Shown one piece after another: positions 29,185 to 40,310 of a stretch of 64,000 nucleotides of DNA. The stretch lies in assembly GCA_010015805.1 (NCBI GenBank), contig ML978125.1, forward strand, positions 558,001 through 622,000. The letters run 5' to 3'. A program made the position numbers and the translations under genes. The notes below the pieces were generated by a model. That model was not told the origin of the DNA. It searched no databases and saw nothing but the letters and a program-made list of their open reading frames with translations. How positions within the stretch are numbered: position 1 is the first letter of the stretch; each line of letters starts with the position of its first letter. Origin of the DNA: Rhizodiscina lignyota (Eukaryota > Ascomycota > Dothideomycetes > Aulographales > Rhizodiscinaceae).

Positions 29185-32100
29185 GATAGTCGAAGACTGT
29201 CGTCTTCACAGGGTCGCTGTCGTCCAAAGGTTACGTTCTTGATATCACCACATGGATGAGCGGCAGTAAGGCCTTCAGGCCTCGGTGAATCGTGACTGTA
29301 TGTTATACAGCGCAAAGAGTAACCCTATTCCAGGAGAAGGATCGTCCGGATGGTCGCGTAGGCCGAATTGAGAACCAATTGGAAAGCAAACGTCGATATT
29401 TGGTAAAGACTGGCGACAGGTATGCGACTCCTTAATGCAAGCAATGAAACTCGGATCGAGTAACGTGGAAACGTGAGTTCGGCAGCTGCACGAGATGCTT
29501 TGAAACCGTTATGAGGCGTACGGTGGATCGTCGAGCGGTCGATAGACGATTGCGGGTGTGGCGCGGTGACAGATGGTCGGAAAAAGAGAGACTGCGCAAC
29601 GATGTTATGTTCGTCGATATGTATACGGATGACGTCCAGAGAATTGGAGGCGGAGAGGAATGGCAAATGTCGAGACGAATCGAAAATCTGGAGAACGCGA
29701 ACAGGAGAAAAAGGGAAATAGGTGCCAGCAAGTAGTTTAAAGGTACCTACAGCGGGTGAGGAAAGCTCGGCCGCAGGGGAGCAGCGGCGTACGCGATGGG
29801 AGATGTGGTTGGGTAGAGAGCATTTGGGATGAGTGCGCGCGCGACTGAGCATCAAGCCAGTACATCCCTGCATCCGCCTTCTGCATCCCTGCGCCTCTCG
29901 ACGAGAGACTCCACACACTCAGGAGAGGCACGAGAGCTAACGCTGATTGCTCCGTACCTCCTCAGTAGTCGAGTGACGAGGGTCCATGGCCGGGTCATCC
30001 ATACAGCTTCTTATGTGCTCTCGGTCCAGGCTCTGAGCCCAGCGTTTTGAATACGTACTGCCATGCCGTGACGCCTATTGCAACTTGCCAAATGGAGATC
30101 CCAGAAGAGCTTCTACCACTCAAAGGCGGTTGCGAGGAGTACGGCTGTACCTACTGCGCTGCTCCAGCATCAGTTCAGCTGGATCGACGGTCACGCTGTA
30201 GGCATGCGGCCGCATCGTCGGTAGCGAGTGTGGCACAGTGAAGCACCAGATCTCGTGCGACTATGAGCGCATGAAAAAAGGTGCGAATTCTGCAAGGACG
30301 CTTCGGAGAAGACGCAGAGAAAAGGGCGCTAAATATCGGGCTGATCCGCGAGTGGGCGATGGAAGGATGGAAGACGCCCAGATCGGGCATATCCAGTCGA
30401 TTTTTCCACAGTACAGCTCACTGGGCATGTGGCTGAGCGAGGCAGTGCAGTCAACAACATGTAGTTGAAAAATGCCCCTGTGGCTAGTGAGCTCATTGTG
30501 CGTGATGAATTGCCGTGGAGATCCGGTGCTCTGCATGCTGTACTATTTTCAAAGCGAGCTGCGAATTGCGCTGAACTCGCGTGGTGGAGAGAATGATGGT
30601 GGGCAAGGGCTGTCTTGGCCGTCCGAAGCGCCGCACTGTCATATTGCGATCCACTTTTCAGCCAATCATAGTGGAGAACGCGCTTGGGACCTCTCCAGCT
30701 CCTAAACCCAGCATCTCTGTCTGCATCCGGCTCGTCATCGTGATGCTAGTGCCATGGCTCATGGCGCGTAGGTGTCCCTACGAGCAATGAAACTTCCAGT
30801 CTCCATCTGGACTTTCAACCCCAGCAGCCATCACTGCTTCACGATATGTGCGTGGAAGAGTTTGCAGTTCGCATCACCTAATCGCCGTTCAATGGGCCCA
30901 CATCCACCTCTTGCCGAGAACACACCTCCTAGCGGCCGAGGGAGACGTTTCAGCGCTGGTTAAAAATCGCTATGACAGGCCGTCAAAGGGCATGGGGGCC
31001 AGGTAGCCCGTCCCAGCCAACGTCCACTCGCTTCCCCACAGTTGCTGGGGTGGCCTAGCCTGAGGCATGAATCCAAAAGCCCGTTTGCTTGTCATTGCTG
31101 ATGCATGAAGAGCTCTGACATGGCTTGTTCAGGTGGAAGCTTCTATCCGTCGGATTCCTAGGACGTCTAGATCGGCAGAGAGGAGCTCGCTTAGAGAGAG
31201 CAAAGACGCCGAAGATTGCCCATCAAAAGCATATCAAGGTTGTAAGTGTTTCACCATGACGGATTGAGGCTTCACGAGAGGTTGGCGTATGCGTTCGGAT
31301 GCAACTCCACCCCTTCGCTCACGCACTGCGGGTCGGTTGAGGAGCTTACCTACCTCTGAAGCATGTGAGGTGATAACTCTCGTCGTTTCGTCATAGCAGG
31401 CGAGGACACAAGCATCACGAGGTCCAGAGGAGAGTTTCACCATTCTAGCTCGCTGTTTGGCCAGCGCGTTGCCGCCGCCTCCACGAGTCCACGCGTTGCA
31501 ATCGCACACCTTCCATTCTGGATGGCAGTGGAAGACAGCAGCCCACCAGCGGCAAACCGTTGCTTTTCGCAAAATTCGCAATCTCAAACTCGAGCCGCTT
31601 TCAATAGTTTCTCTCGTACAGTCAGAATTGGCAAAATGAAGAACTGTCCAGTGATATATCGCTAGCTCCCGCGCCGTCCAAGTCCGTTTTCCGTCATCTC
31701 GAGCTCAATTTCCTTTCTCTTCTCAGCAGACAGGGGCTGCGCTTCAACGAATACCACATGGTGATTTACCGCCTATCGCATTTTTTTCCTTGATTGCCGC
31801 AGTTGACGTCAAGCATAACTTCCAAATATTGCGCACTTTCTTTTGAAGCATCAAATTATGGTTGTTGCAATGCGCGGAGCTCGCCACCTCCTTGCGACCC
31901 ACCTTTCCACACTGTTGATGCAACCGTCAACGGCACGAGCACACCGCACGGCATGCAACAGCACTAGCTGGGTAAATACCCACCGAAGCACGCCAGCGCT
32001 TCTTCTAGAAGTCCTCCCCGCCATCGCACTGCACTCTCTGGAGTCTCTGCTCCGCGCTATCGCAAAGGGACGGGGGGCACAGAGATAGCGTGCTTTTATG

Positions 32101-34883
32101 GGACGCCTCTTTTCGGGATGTGCCAGGATATGCTTTGACCTCGAACCGCGCCCCCATGTCCATCAACCTTCACGTACGGACCAGCGGCACGGTAGGGAAG
32201 ATGTAGCGGAGTGGATACTCAGGTACCACGTTGTCCTTCCCTGTAAGCTGGCCCGGCAAAGCTGTCAACGGCACTTAGTGCTTACGTTGGGAGCGGGTGG
32301 GAACGGTGCGCGTGGAAAGTCCCCTCTTCGTCTCTCTTCTTACAACTTCACGCGCCTCCTCACCATGTCGTGCATGACTGGGGATAGCGAAGCGAGCACG
32401 GACAGCCTCTGCGCTGCTGCAGGTACCGTACAAAGTTCCGGTCTCCCCAAAGTGTGACGGTTTGATCTTCGTCTCTTTTTCCTTGAAGTCATCACCACGC
32501 CGTACTTATCAATGCACTGGCGTTCCCAATGTGGCTTTCCTTCCCACCTTCTTGTTTCATGACGCCGGGAATGGACTCAATGTCATTGCGCAAGAACATC
32601 TTCACTGCCGCGTGCGGCAGTGACGCATCGGAGTAGAGTCCAGAAGCAGCAATGTGCTCGCGATATCACCATTCAATGACGATACCTCATACCGGGCATT
32701 GCTAATGATCCTCTTAAAGCCACTTCCTCGAATGTCAAATCTTAATGCAGATTGTAAAGCATGGTCAATATGTATCAACCTTGATTCCTTGCTTTTCTGC
32801 GAGAGCGCCATTCGTCTTTGCACAGTATGACTGCATTATATGGGAATGCTCACCGCCATCTCACTTCGAATGCTTCCCGCCCATATTACAGCCCTATCTA
32901 TGCCCTTGTTACAACATGATGTGAAGTCGAAGGGATCAGATACGGTAAATGAAAGCTTATGTTCGAGCGCCGACGGCTACTCTCCAGCCGAGAAGGGTTT
33001 TCGCACATCTGAAACTACCGCAGCCCATACTGTGCAAGCCCTCTCTATCACTTCGACTAAAGAGGTGGTCACGAATATCAACCACGTCCGGCAGTGACCG
33101 ACTTCGTCCGTGCCCACTATCTCCCGCCTTGCCAGAGGACTCCACGAGCATCAAACGTCGACTCCCCACTCTCCCCGAACCGACCGAGGCGAGTGGCGAC
33201 TCTACCCATCACACTATCATTGTGAAGCGGGAAGGCCCTCCATCACGGAGTCTAGTCGCGCGCAGACCACATCGACTTGCCCTGTACCCACGCCTCCCAC
33301 CTCGCCAAAAGACCATCACGAACATCAAACACTTATCCCCACTCCTCCTGCCCAAGCCGAGGCGACCTGGGACTCCAGCCACCTCTTTTTGCCATGTGTC
33401 GGAAAGCTGAGACCCTGAAGGCTTCACGGACGTTGACTAAGAGGACGTCTTTCCCACTCTTCATGCCACTGACTCGTTCCCGCGCGACTGTCTTTTGAGA
33501 AAAAAGAAATGCTCGACGTCCAGATCGACGCCCACCTTCCTTGGGCAGTAGTAGAGCCGCTGGATGTAGTACATACTGGATACAGCCAGCGCGCCGTAAC
33601 GCGGAGGACTGACTCGGTGCCAAATATACACACTACGGGTAGTGGTCCCTGGAAGGGGCACGAGAGCCGAGAACTGGGAGGTCATGTAGGAGCGCTTGAC
33701 TCGATCGCTCATCATCATTACAGATCGACCTGAATGGTGCTGCCATGGGAACAGCAAGAGAGTTTACTGTGACGATCGACACAGATTGATGAGAGGACAT
33801 AGTAGCATAGCACAAAACTCTTCTTATGTATTTCGTGAGGGATATGCCGCACTCATTCAACCATCTCGAGCTTCGATCAGTCCCATCTTTTGCCTCAATA
33901 GCGACTCTGTCCAGTAGGAGCATCTCTGTCCAATCTTTCTCAGGGCTTCATTTAATGCCAATCAAGAAACATGGCCATACCACTATCGAGCAATTCATCC
34001 ATCACCTATTCGGGGTCTATCACTAGTACCTTCAGAGCGCAGTCACAAACGTGCGGATAGAATCGCATTCAAGATTTAGCTTTAGTGCGAAGTGATATCC
34101 ACTCGCATCATTGAGTAAGGTAGGTGTTGTATGTAAACATTACCTCTAATCGCTTTATCAAACAATCACCACAGCATGCCTCTCGGGCAGCTCCGCCTTC
34201 CTCCTCCATTCAAGTTTGTACACCCGGTACAAGAATCCCCCCCAATTATCCACAACCGAAATGCAAGTAGTCCCATCCGGAAAGACAAACGAAAAGCAAA
34301 AAAAACCACGCTCAACAAATTGACCCGACCGAGCAGTATGCGGAAAAGCAAAATCCCGAGACTCCCAGATGTGCAGCACTGCAGCAAAAACATGAAGGTA
34401 TCTGGTACAAACAAAGCAAAGCAAAACAAATGAAAGTCGTCGTTCGTCTGAAAAGACCCCGCCCGCGCTTAACCATGTGACCTGCGGGAAATGCGAATTA
34501 GAAAACAACTCCTCGACGATGCTTGGTATTTCCTGGTTTTCGAAAAATGCATAAGGAAAGGTTCGTTGCGTGTTTTGTAGAAAAGGTTTGTACGGTCTGT
34601 ACAGGGTTGATATGGAACTCTCACGGAGAGGTTGATAGAGGTGTATGTAGTTCGACGTCGATTGTTGTTCGAGAAGCATATATCGACGATGGGCCTGCCG
34701 TTCTGGGACATGGTATGTCTCTTGTCCGCATCGGCGTAGCGATGGCTAGTCGAGCTAGTACGAGCTGGAGACTGTGGATATTGTTGGACTCCCTGCTCGT
34801 GGACGTCCAGAGAACTGGCAGAGAGATGTATGAAGACGAAGACCGGGTCTGCAAGATCAAGCTGCACTATGGAGTACAGCCGA
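29185..34883. other. Long gene-poor region (5.7 kb)
   Basis: No open frame or multi-exon model here is convincing on either strand. The longest frames (197 codons at 29325-29918 minus; 184 at 34469-35023 minus; 153 at 32949-33410 plus) are low-complexity, Arg/Ser/Pro-rich or antisense shadows. It holds the receptor's promoter (right of 29184) and the 3' flank of the Sel1-repeat gene. Base composition is not strongly AT-rich and I see no terminal repeats of a mobile element. A degenerate internal repeat near 33070-33390 is listed separately. Non-coding transcripts cannot be excluded. Confidence 0.4.
33070..33390. repeat. Degenerate three-copy repeat
   Basis: A segment of roughly 50-80 bp recurs imperfectly, best seen as CACGAATATCAACCACG near 33071, CACGAGCATCAAACG near 33147 and CACGAACATCAAACAC near 33316. 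The last two copies share longer flanks (CTTGCCAGAGGAC / CTCGCCAAAAGAC upstream; GACC/AAGCCGAGGCGA downstream) and, translated, a shared EHQT..TP pattern. Irregular spacing (about 77 and 170 bp) suggests an eroded duplication. Confidence 0.45.
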
Positions 34884-37276
34884 TCAAGGCGGCGGCCCAT
34901 TAGCGAAGCTCTTCTTCCTCCCAAACACTTTCCTCGTCCTGCTCTTGTCTCTCTTTCCCTTCCCCTTCTCCCTTCCGTCTTTCGTCGACGGCCTCGACCT
35001 CCTCCCCTCATTCGAGCTCGCATCGTCCATGTACTTGTCCTTGTAAATCCTGATTCCCAGTTAGCACTTCAACCCTACACTCCAAACAAAAGCAGAAAGG
35101 TGCAAGCATACCAACTATTCCCCGCCATACTCATCCCCCTCCTCTCCGCCTCCCTATACAAGCCCGCTGCGCGCTTCAAATCCTTCCGACACCCCACTCC
35201 TTCCGCATAGCAAAACGCCGCCTCGGTCAGCGCATCCGCATCGCCCCAATTGCCCGCGACCTCGAAGCAGCGCAGTCCCAGCGCGCGGTCCTGCCGCACC
35301 CCCCATCCGTTCATGTAGCTCATGCCCAGCTCGTACACGCTCAGCGCGAACTGCGCCTTGTGCGTCTTGCGGTCTGATAGCACGGTGGGGTTTGCTTGGC
35401 CTCCGCTGCGCTTGATCAAGTCTTCGTCGTCCGCGCATTCGAGCTGCGCCGAGTCGACGGCGCGCTGGAGCCAGCGCACGCCTTCGGCTTGTGAGGCGCG
35501 CATGCCCCAGCCGTGACGGCAGGCGAGCGCGTACAGCAACATGGCAGTAGCGTGGCCGGCTTTCGCGGCGATACGGAGATGGTAGGTGGATTCTTGGAGG
35601 GAGCCGGCTTCGTGGAGTTCGATGCCTTTTTGGAGGTGCTGCTCGGGCGTTAGTTCTTGGGCGGTGGGCTCCAGCTGGGTAGGTCTGAGTTGCGCTTTGA
35701 TGGTACTGGCGTCGGAAGAGGTCGTGATTGATGCGTTGCTGGGTGCGATGGAGCGGATCGTTTTGGTCTTGTCGGGGGTGGCGGAGGGAGTTGTGGAGGG
35801 AGTGGAGTGGGTTTGCTTGTGGAGAACGCGGCGCTGGCGGGGGGAGCCGGTGCTGTCGGATGCTTGGTGGATTTGGCGAGGCTCTTCGAAGGAGACGCTT
35901 GTCTGGATGGGGAGGAATGGCGGCGAGTCTTCTACGTTAGGAGTGTGAAGACGGCGGTTATCTGGTGAAGGCGAGCGGCTGAGGGAGATGCGACTATTCT
36001 CGAACGAGTCGGACCATTCGAACTGCTTGAGAATGAAGTCTCCAGGCGCAATCGATTCCCTATTCATAGCTCTTCCGCGAGGCAACGCATATTTAGTGTA
36101 TGTATATGCTTCCACTTGGGCAGGGTTTACATCCGAGTCGCCTGTGAAAGAATCCTCGCTGGCTATGGTGAGGGGAGTCTTGGGCATCTCGTTTGACATG
36201 GGAGTCAATGGGCTGTCACCGGTATTTTGCCTTGAAGGCACGTCCAATGACGGGCGCGTGCTAGTGCTGTCCATGGTACCTTGGCGGTACGAAATGCTGG
36301 TTTCGTTGGTGCCTCTATGATCCAGAGAAGGCCGGCTCGTTGAACTCATTGGTCGTGAGAAGTTGAAAGACGGTCGCGGCGCACTGGTCCAGGAGCTTGC
36401 TGAAGCAGCGGATGGTGATCGAGGTAAGGGTACTGCGTAAGGGATGGCCGGAGAATGCGATCTCGAATAACTAGAGTTTGTCGATGGTTTTCGGGGAGGC
36501 AGAGAGTCTAATGATCCGGCCATGGAGAAAGGCTCGACGTCATCTGAGCTGTCGTAGACTGATCGGATGCTGGGAGAATGCTTGAGAGCATTCATCTGCA
36601 TGGGTGACCTGGGAGGCCTAAGACTCTGGTTTGGAGACGTCACAGAGTCAATTGACAATGAGTCGAAATTTGCAGGTGGCGATATTGCCATTCCTTCCAG
36701 GCGCGAACTGGGTGTCGTTGGAGTCGGGTTGACGATGCGAGTCTCGATTGGCTCTGGCGACACAGCTCTTGGAATATCAAAGTAACTCATAGGCTGCCTC
36801 GTCAACTGTGGCGGCTCGGTCTCCTCTTCTCCAATGCCAGATAAGACAGGCTTGTGGTTCTGCTTGGGAAATGAACCATCATCATTATTGCCTTCGATAG
36901 TCGGATACTGTGACCTTGGGCGAATATCAAGTGGCGACTCATTCAGCTTTCCAGTATTTGGCGTATCATCGGCAGGCGACTCAACCGCGCTGGACGTTTC
37001 AGACGATGTCGACCTGAAGTACCCAGGCCTCTTCGCAAACTCATTTTGGATAGTGAGGGGAGGCAGCCTGCTTATCCTTCGTCCATTCTGCTGCTCTTCC
37101 TCAAACTTCCTCGCCAGCAGGCGACTCTGAAGAGCAAAGGCATCAAGGGGCGACAGCGCAGGCGGAATGTCGCCAGTCTTTGGCGGTGCGAGGTCGCCAG
37201 GTGATTGCGTGGGTATTCGATGCTCGTTGAAGGATGTGCCGGTGAGGTCGAGGTTTCTCGGTCGCTCGAGGACCAT
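34884..37276 (-). CDS. Sel1-repeat protein, Nif1/Dsf2-like
   Basis: Two exons: 37276-35112 and 35049-34884; 776 residues. The first 520 residues are disordered, Ser/Pro/Thr-rich with many SP/TP sites. The last 250 form Sel1-like (TPR-type) repeats: LQKGIELHEAGSLQESTYHL, A..GHATAMLLYALACRHGWG, ELGMSYMNGWG, EAAFCYAEGVGCRKD. The intron junction restores NSWIYKDKYM, a segment I recall as characteristic of this fungal family, followed by a basic tail. Family members include S. pombe Nif1 (a mitosis-control factor acting on the Nim1 kinase) and budding-yeast Dsf2. Orthology is inference; the Skt5-type chitin-synthase activators also have Sel1 repeats but a different context. Confidence 0.85.
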
Positions 37277-38563
37277 TGTGACGTCGATGGTGGTGAGATC
37301 GTGAAGAAGGGTAATTAGGGCAAAGAGTGTGGTTCAGCGACCGACGGCGTTCTCGAGACGTCGCTGCTTCCGCGGTCGTACTCGTTAGGCGTCGGTCGCG
37401 GGTCGGTCGAGTGCGCTGAGTGTATGGCGTGGTTGTGGTGAAGGAGAGTGCTGGAGGTGAAGAGGTGCTTCTTCGCGGACCCTGCAGGACGCTGACATGG
37501 ACGCTTGCAGCGCGTGGGAGAGGCTGAGCTTGTCTTCGTCCAGTGGCGAGAGCGGGTCGTTGGGCTGTCAGACGTTTAAGCTGCGAAGACGGGGAAGGGA
37601 GTGGGCAGACGACAGGGGCGTGTTTCGACTGCTGCGCTGAAGATAGATGCTGGCAGCGGCGCAGCGCGAGCGATTGACAGGCGGCGGATTAAGGATGTCG
37701 GTGAGTGGAAGATTTGAGAGCGTCCGCTGTCGTCGCGGTGGAGGCTCGGGGAAGTGCAGTGTCTTTCGTCAGTCAGTTGGCAGGACTCAGGAGGTGCTTG
37801 CTTGTTGCGTGCTGCCTTTCGCCTTCCTCGTCACGGGCAGCGCAGCGCGGCCCCTGTTCCTTCCAGAACAAAGCGTCGCCCAGTTTCACAGCAGGGAAAT
37901 TGGCCGGCCGCCCAATCACCGCATTCACGCAAGCAGAGCCAGCTCGCATTTGACGGGCGAGATGAGGAAATGGGCCATGTGAGCGACTTCATCTGCGCTG
38001 CTCGCCCTCTCTGCCACTCTCTGCGCGCTCTTTCCCTCGGTGCCTCGCCCTAACTTCTTTCGGCTCGGGGGCGATTTTAGCGCGGCTGCCCCAGACCGAG
38101 TGGTGCCTTCCACGCGCAGATAAAAATATGCGCCACTGTCGTCGCCGGGAAGGTGCTGCAGGCGCTGTTCCTGCATCCAGACCCCGACGATCACCCTCGC
38201 CGCTCTGCACTTCGTGAGATCCACCACGCTCACGTCAAAGGCCCGCCGGAAATGCGGATGCGGAGCGTGGAACATACTGCATTACAGTATCTGAGTGAAG
38301 AGCATTCCTTCGCCGCCCAATCCCACGTTCTAGGCCAGCTCTAAACATAGCCACCAACAGAAGTCGTCACTGTGCTTTGCTACCCGCCGCCGCTCACGCA
38401 TAAGCATGAAGCGATACATGAGATGGTCCTCGCCGATCTGCAGATGCAGAGATAAACCTACATAACCGCCAGGATCTACTATCAGAAAATCTTCCGGCCC
38501 CTCCCGCCGCTTCCGCTCCGCCCTTCTCGGACGATGCGCTCAGAAGTCTTGCCAATTGATCGC
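37277..38563. other. Long upstream region of the Sel1-repeat gene
   Basis: About 1.3 kb between the Sel1-repeat start (minus) and the 3' end of the DUF1776 gene (minus). GC-rich with short overlapping frames; no gene supported. The length suggests an extended promoter or 5' leader, as often seen for cell-cycle regulators. Confidence 0.45.
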
Positions 38564-40027
38564 TCAACTGATCGTCGTGCTCCGCTCAACCTTCTCCCAA
38601 GCCGCCACACTGTCCTCCATCCGCGCCTGCGCCACCTCATCCAGGGACACTCGCCGCATCCCGAGAATCCATCCGACCAGGCCACCCGGAACGAAGCGCC
38701 CAACCAAATCGTAGATAAGGCTGCCCCGGCCCACTCGTACCACCTGTTGTGGATACCGCTGCGTCAAGTTGTCGAACACGGCGTGATGCAACTCGCGCAG
38801 TGAGCTTCCTTTCGGCGAGCTGCCACTCTCGGTGAAAATGCCATTGTTCATGCCGATGCGTCCTTGCGAGAGGAAGTTCTGCGCGTAGAGGTTGCGCGCG
38901 GAGAGTGGCCACATTAGAGTTGCGCTGCTGGATAGAGGCAGCATGTGTGTTCTTTCGCCGATGGTGCTGCAGTCGAATGAGCCGAGACGGAGCTGCGTTA
39001 CTGGTATGCCGAGTGTTCCAAGCTCCCGTTGTAATGTGTGTGTGAACCCTTCCAATGCTCCAACGACGGCGGTCTCCACGCCATGGAATGCAGGCCTGAG
39101 TGATGGGACGATACTCGGTGTGAGGACGAGGACGCGAGCCTTGTGCGCACAGACTGTAGGGAGAAAGGCTTGCGTCGTCGCCACAGTGCCTACCACCTTC
39201 GCGGTCAGTGCATCGGACCAGAGCTCTGCTGATACCGTCTCAATCGGTCCTGACGGGTAAACGAGATCCGGGACGAGTACAAGTCCCGTGAATTGTAAAT
39301 GACGACTCGTGCCGTCGCCGTGCGGTGTGGCCAACAGCTGATTGAACCGCTCAATCGCAAGCTGCGACGTCAAAGGCTGCATATAACCAGTTAGCACGAT
39401 TTGGTGCTCTCTTGCCTTCAAATCATTCTCCTTACCTCAACGAGTTCCAAATTCAACGGCCTGACATCCCCTCGCGCCAACTCATCCACCTCCTGCTCCT
39501 CCTCTACACTGTGCACCACCACGTACACAATGAACCCGCGCTTCTCCAAATCCATCGCCAAAGACTTCGTGACTGCTGCACTCGCCGGCCCCGCTACAAC
39601 CACAACCTCCTTCCGCGCTCCATTCCCCGCCCTCTTCGCCCGCCTACTCCTCCTCCTAACATTCCTCTGGTAATACACCAGCACCGCGCCCGTGCCAAAG
39701 AACGCGACAATAGCAGCTGTGAGGGCGCGATTACGCGATATCCATACTCCTAAACGCTCGAAAAGCGTGGTAGGCACGGGGAGAGGTGGTGCTTGGGGCT
39801 TGGGACGCGCGGACTCGGGCAGCCAGGGCGAGTTGGAGAGGGTGGAGCGGATTTTCGAGGCGAGGAGGTCGATTTGGCGGTCTGTTGCTTCGGCTGCCTC
39901 AGTGGAGAATTTGCGGATGTCTTTGGAGACGGAAGAGAGCTGTGGAAGGTGAGCTTAGACTCGTACGAGAGTTGGAGGGGGGAAAGCTACTGACGAGGTC
40001 GAGGAAGTGCTGGTCGTCGCTGGTCAT
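38564..40027 (-). CDS. DUF1776 family protein (SDR-like, membrane-anchored)
   Basis: Three exons: 40027-39995 (only 11 codons), 39939-39436, 39376-38564; 449 residues, all in phase 0. The tiny first exon gives MTSDDQHFLDL, joined through a GTCAGT donor to SSVSKDIRKF, matching the family's N-terminus. A hydrophobic segment (ALTAAIVAFFGTGAVLVYY, about residues 85-103) anchors it, followed by a basic patch. Then a Rossmann-like region starts (EVVVVAGPASAAVTKSLAMDLEKRGFIVYVVV) with degenerate short-chain dehydrogenase features. Budding-yeast Pbr1 is a member; biochemical function is not established. It is divergent from ORC3 over 283 bp. Confidence 0.88.
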
Positions 40028-40310
40028 TGTGATGGTTACTGTGTATGATTAAAGTAATGGAATTGGCAAGAAAAGGGGAATATGAAGAAGAAACGGAGAA
40101 AAGGGTCGCCAATATGTTATTGATATACAGGCCCAGTCCCGATCACGATAATGATAAAGAATGGGATGATGCTGAGTGATGGGGCAGCCCTGTGTCCAAA
40201 AAAACGTGGCGTGACGCGCTAGGATCAAGCCGTTCCTTTTCGGGAGCTTGCATTTCCTTTCCAACGCGCCGTCATCTCCACACTACGCCCTTTTCGAGCA
40301 AATCTCCAAG
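40028..40310. promoter_or_regulatory. Bidirectional promoter of DUF1776 gene and ORC3 with two MCB-like sites
   Basis: The sequence ACGCGC occurs at 40214-40219 and 40264-40269, 97 and 47 bp upstream of the ORC3 start. ACGCGN is the core bound by MBF (Swi6/Mbp1-type) factors that drive G1/S genes. Replication-origin genes are plausible targets. Regulation is inferred from motif and gene function only. Confidence 0.45.

Noticed and set aside
32098-32457. 119-codon plus-strand frame
   Set aside because: Cys/Arg-rich chance composition, no domain, no intron logic.
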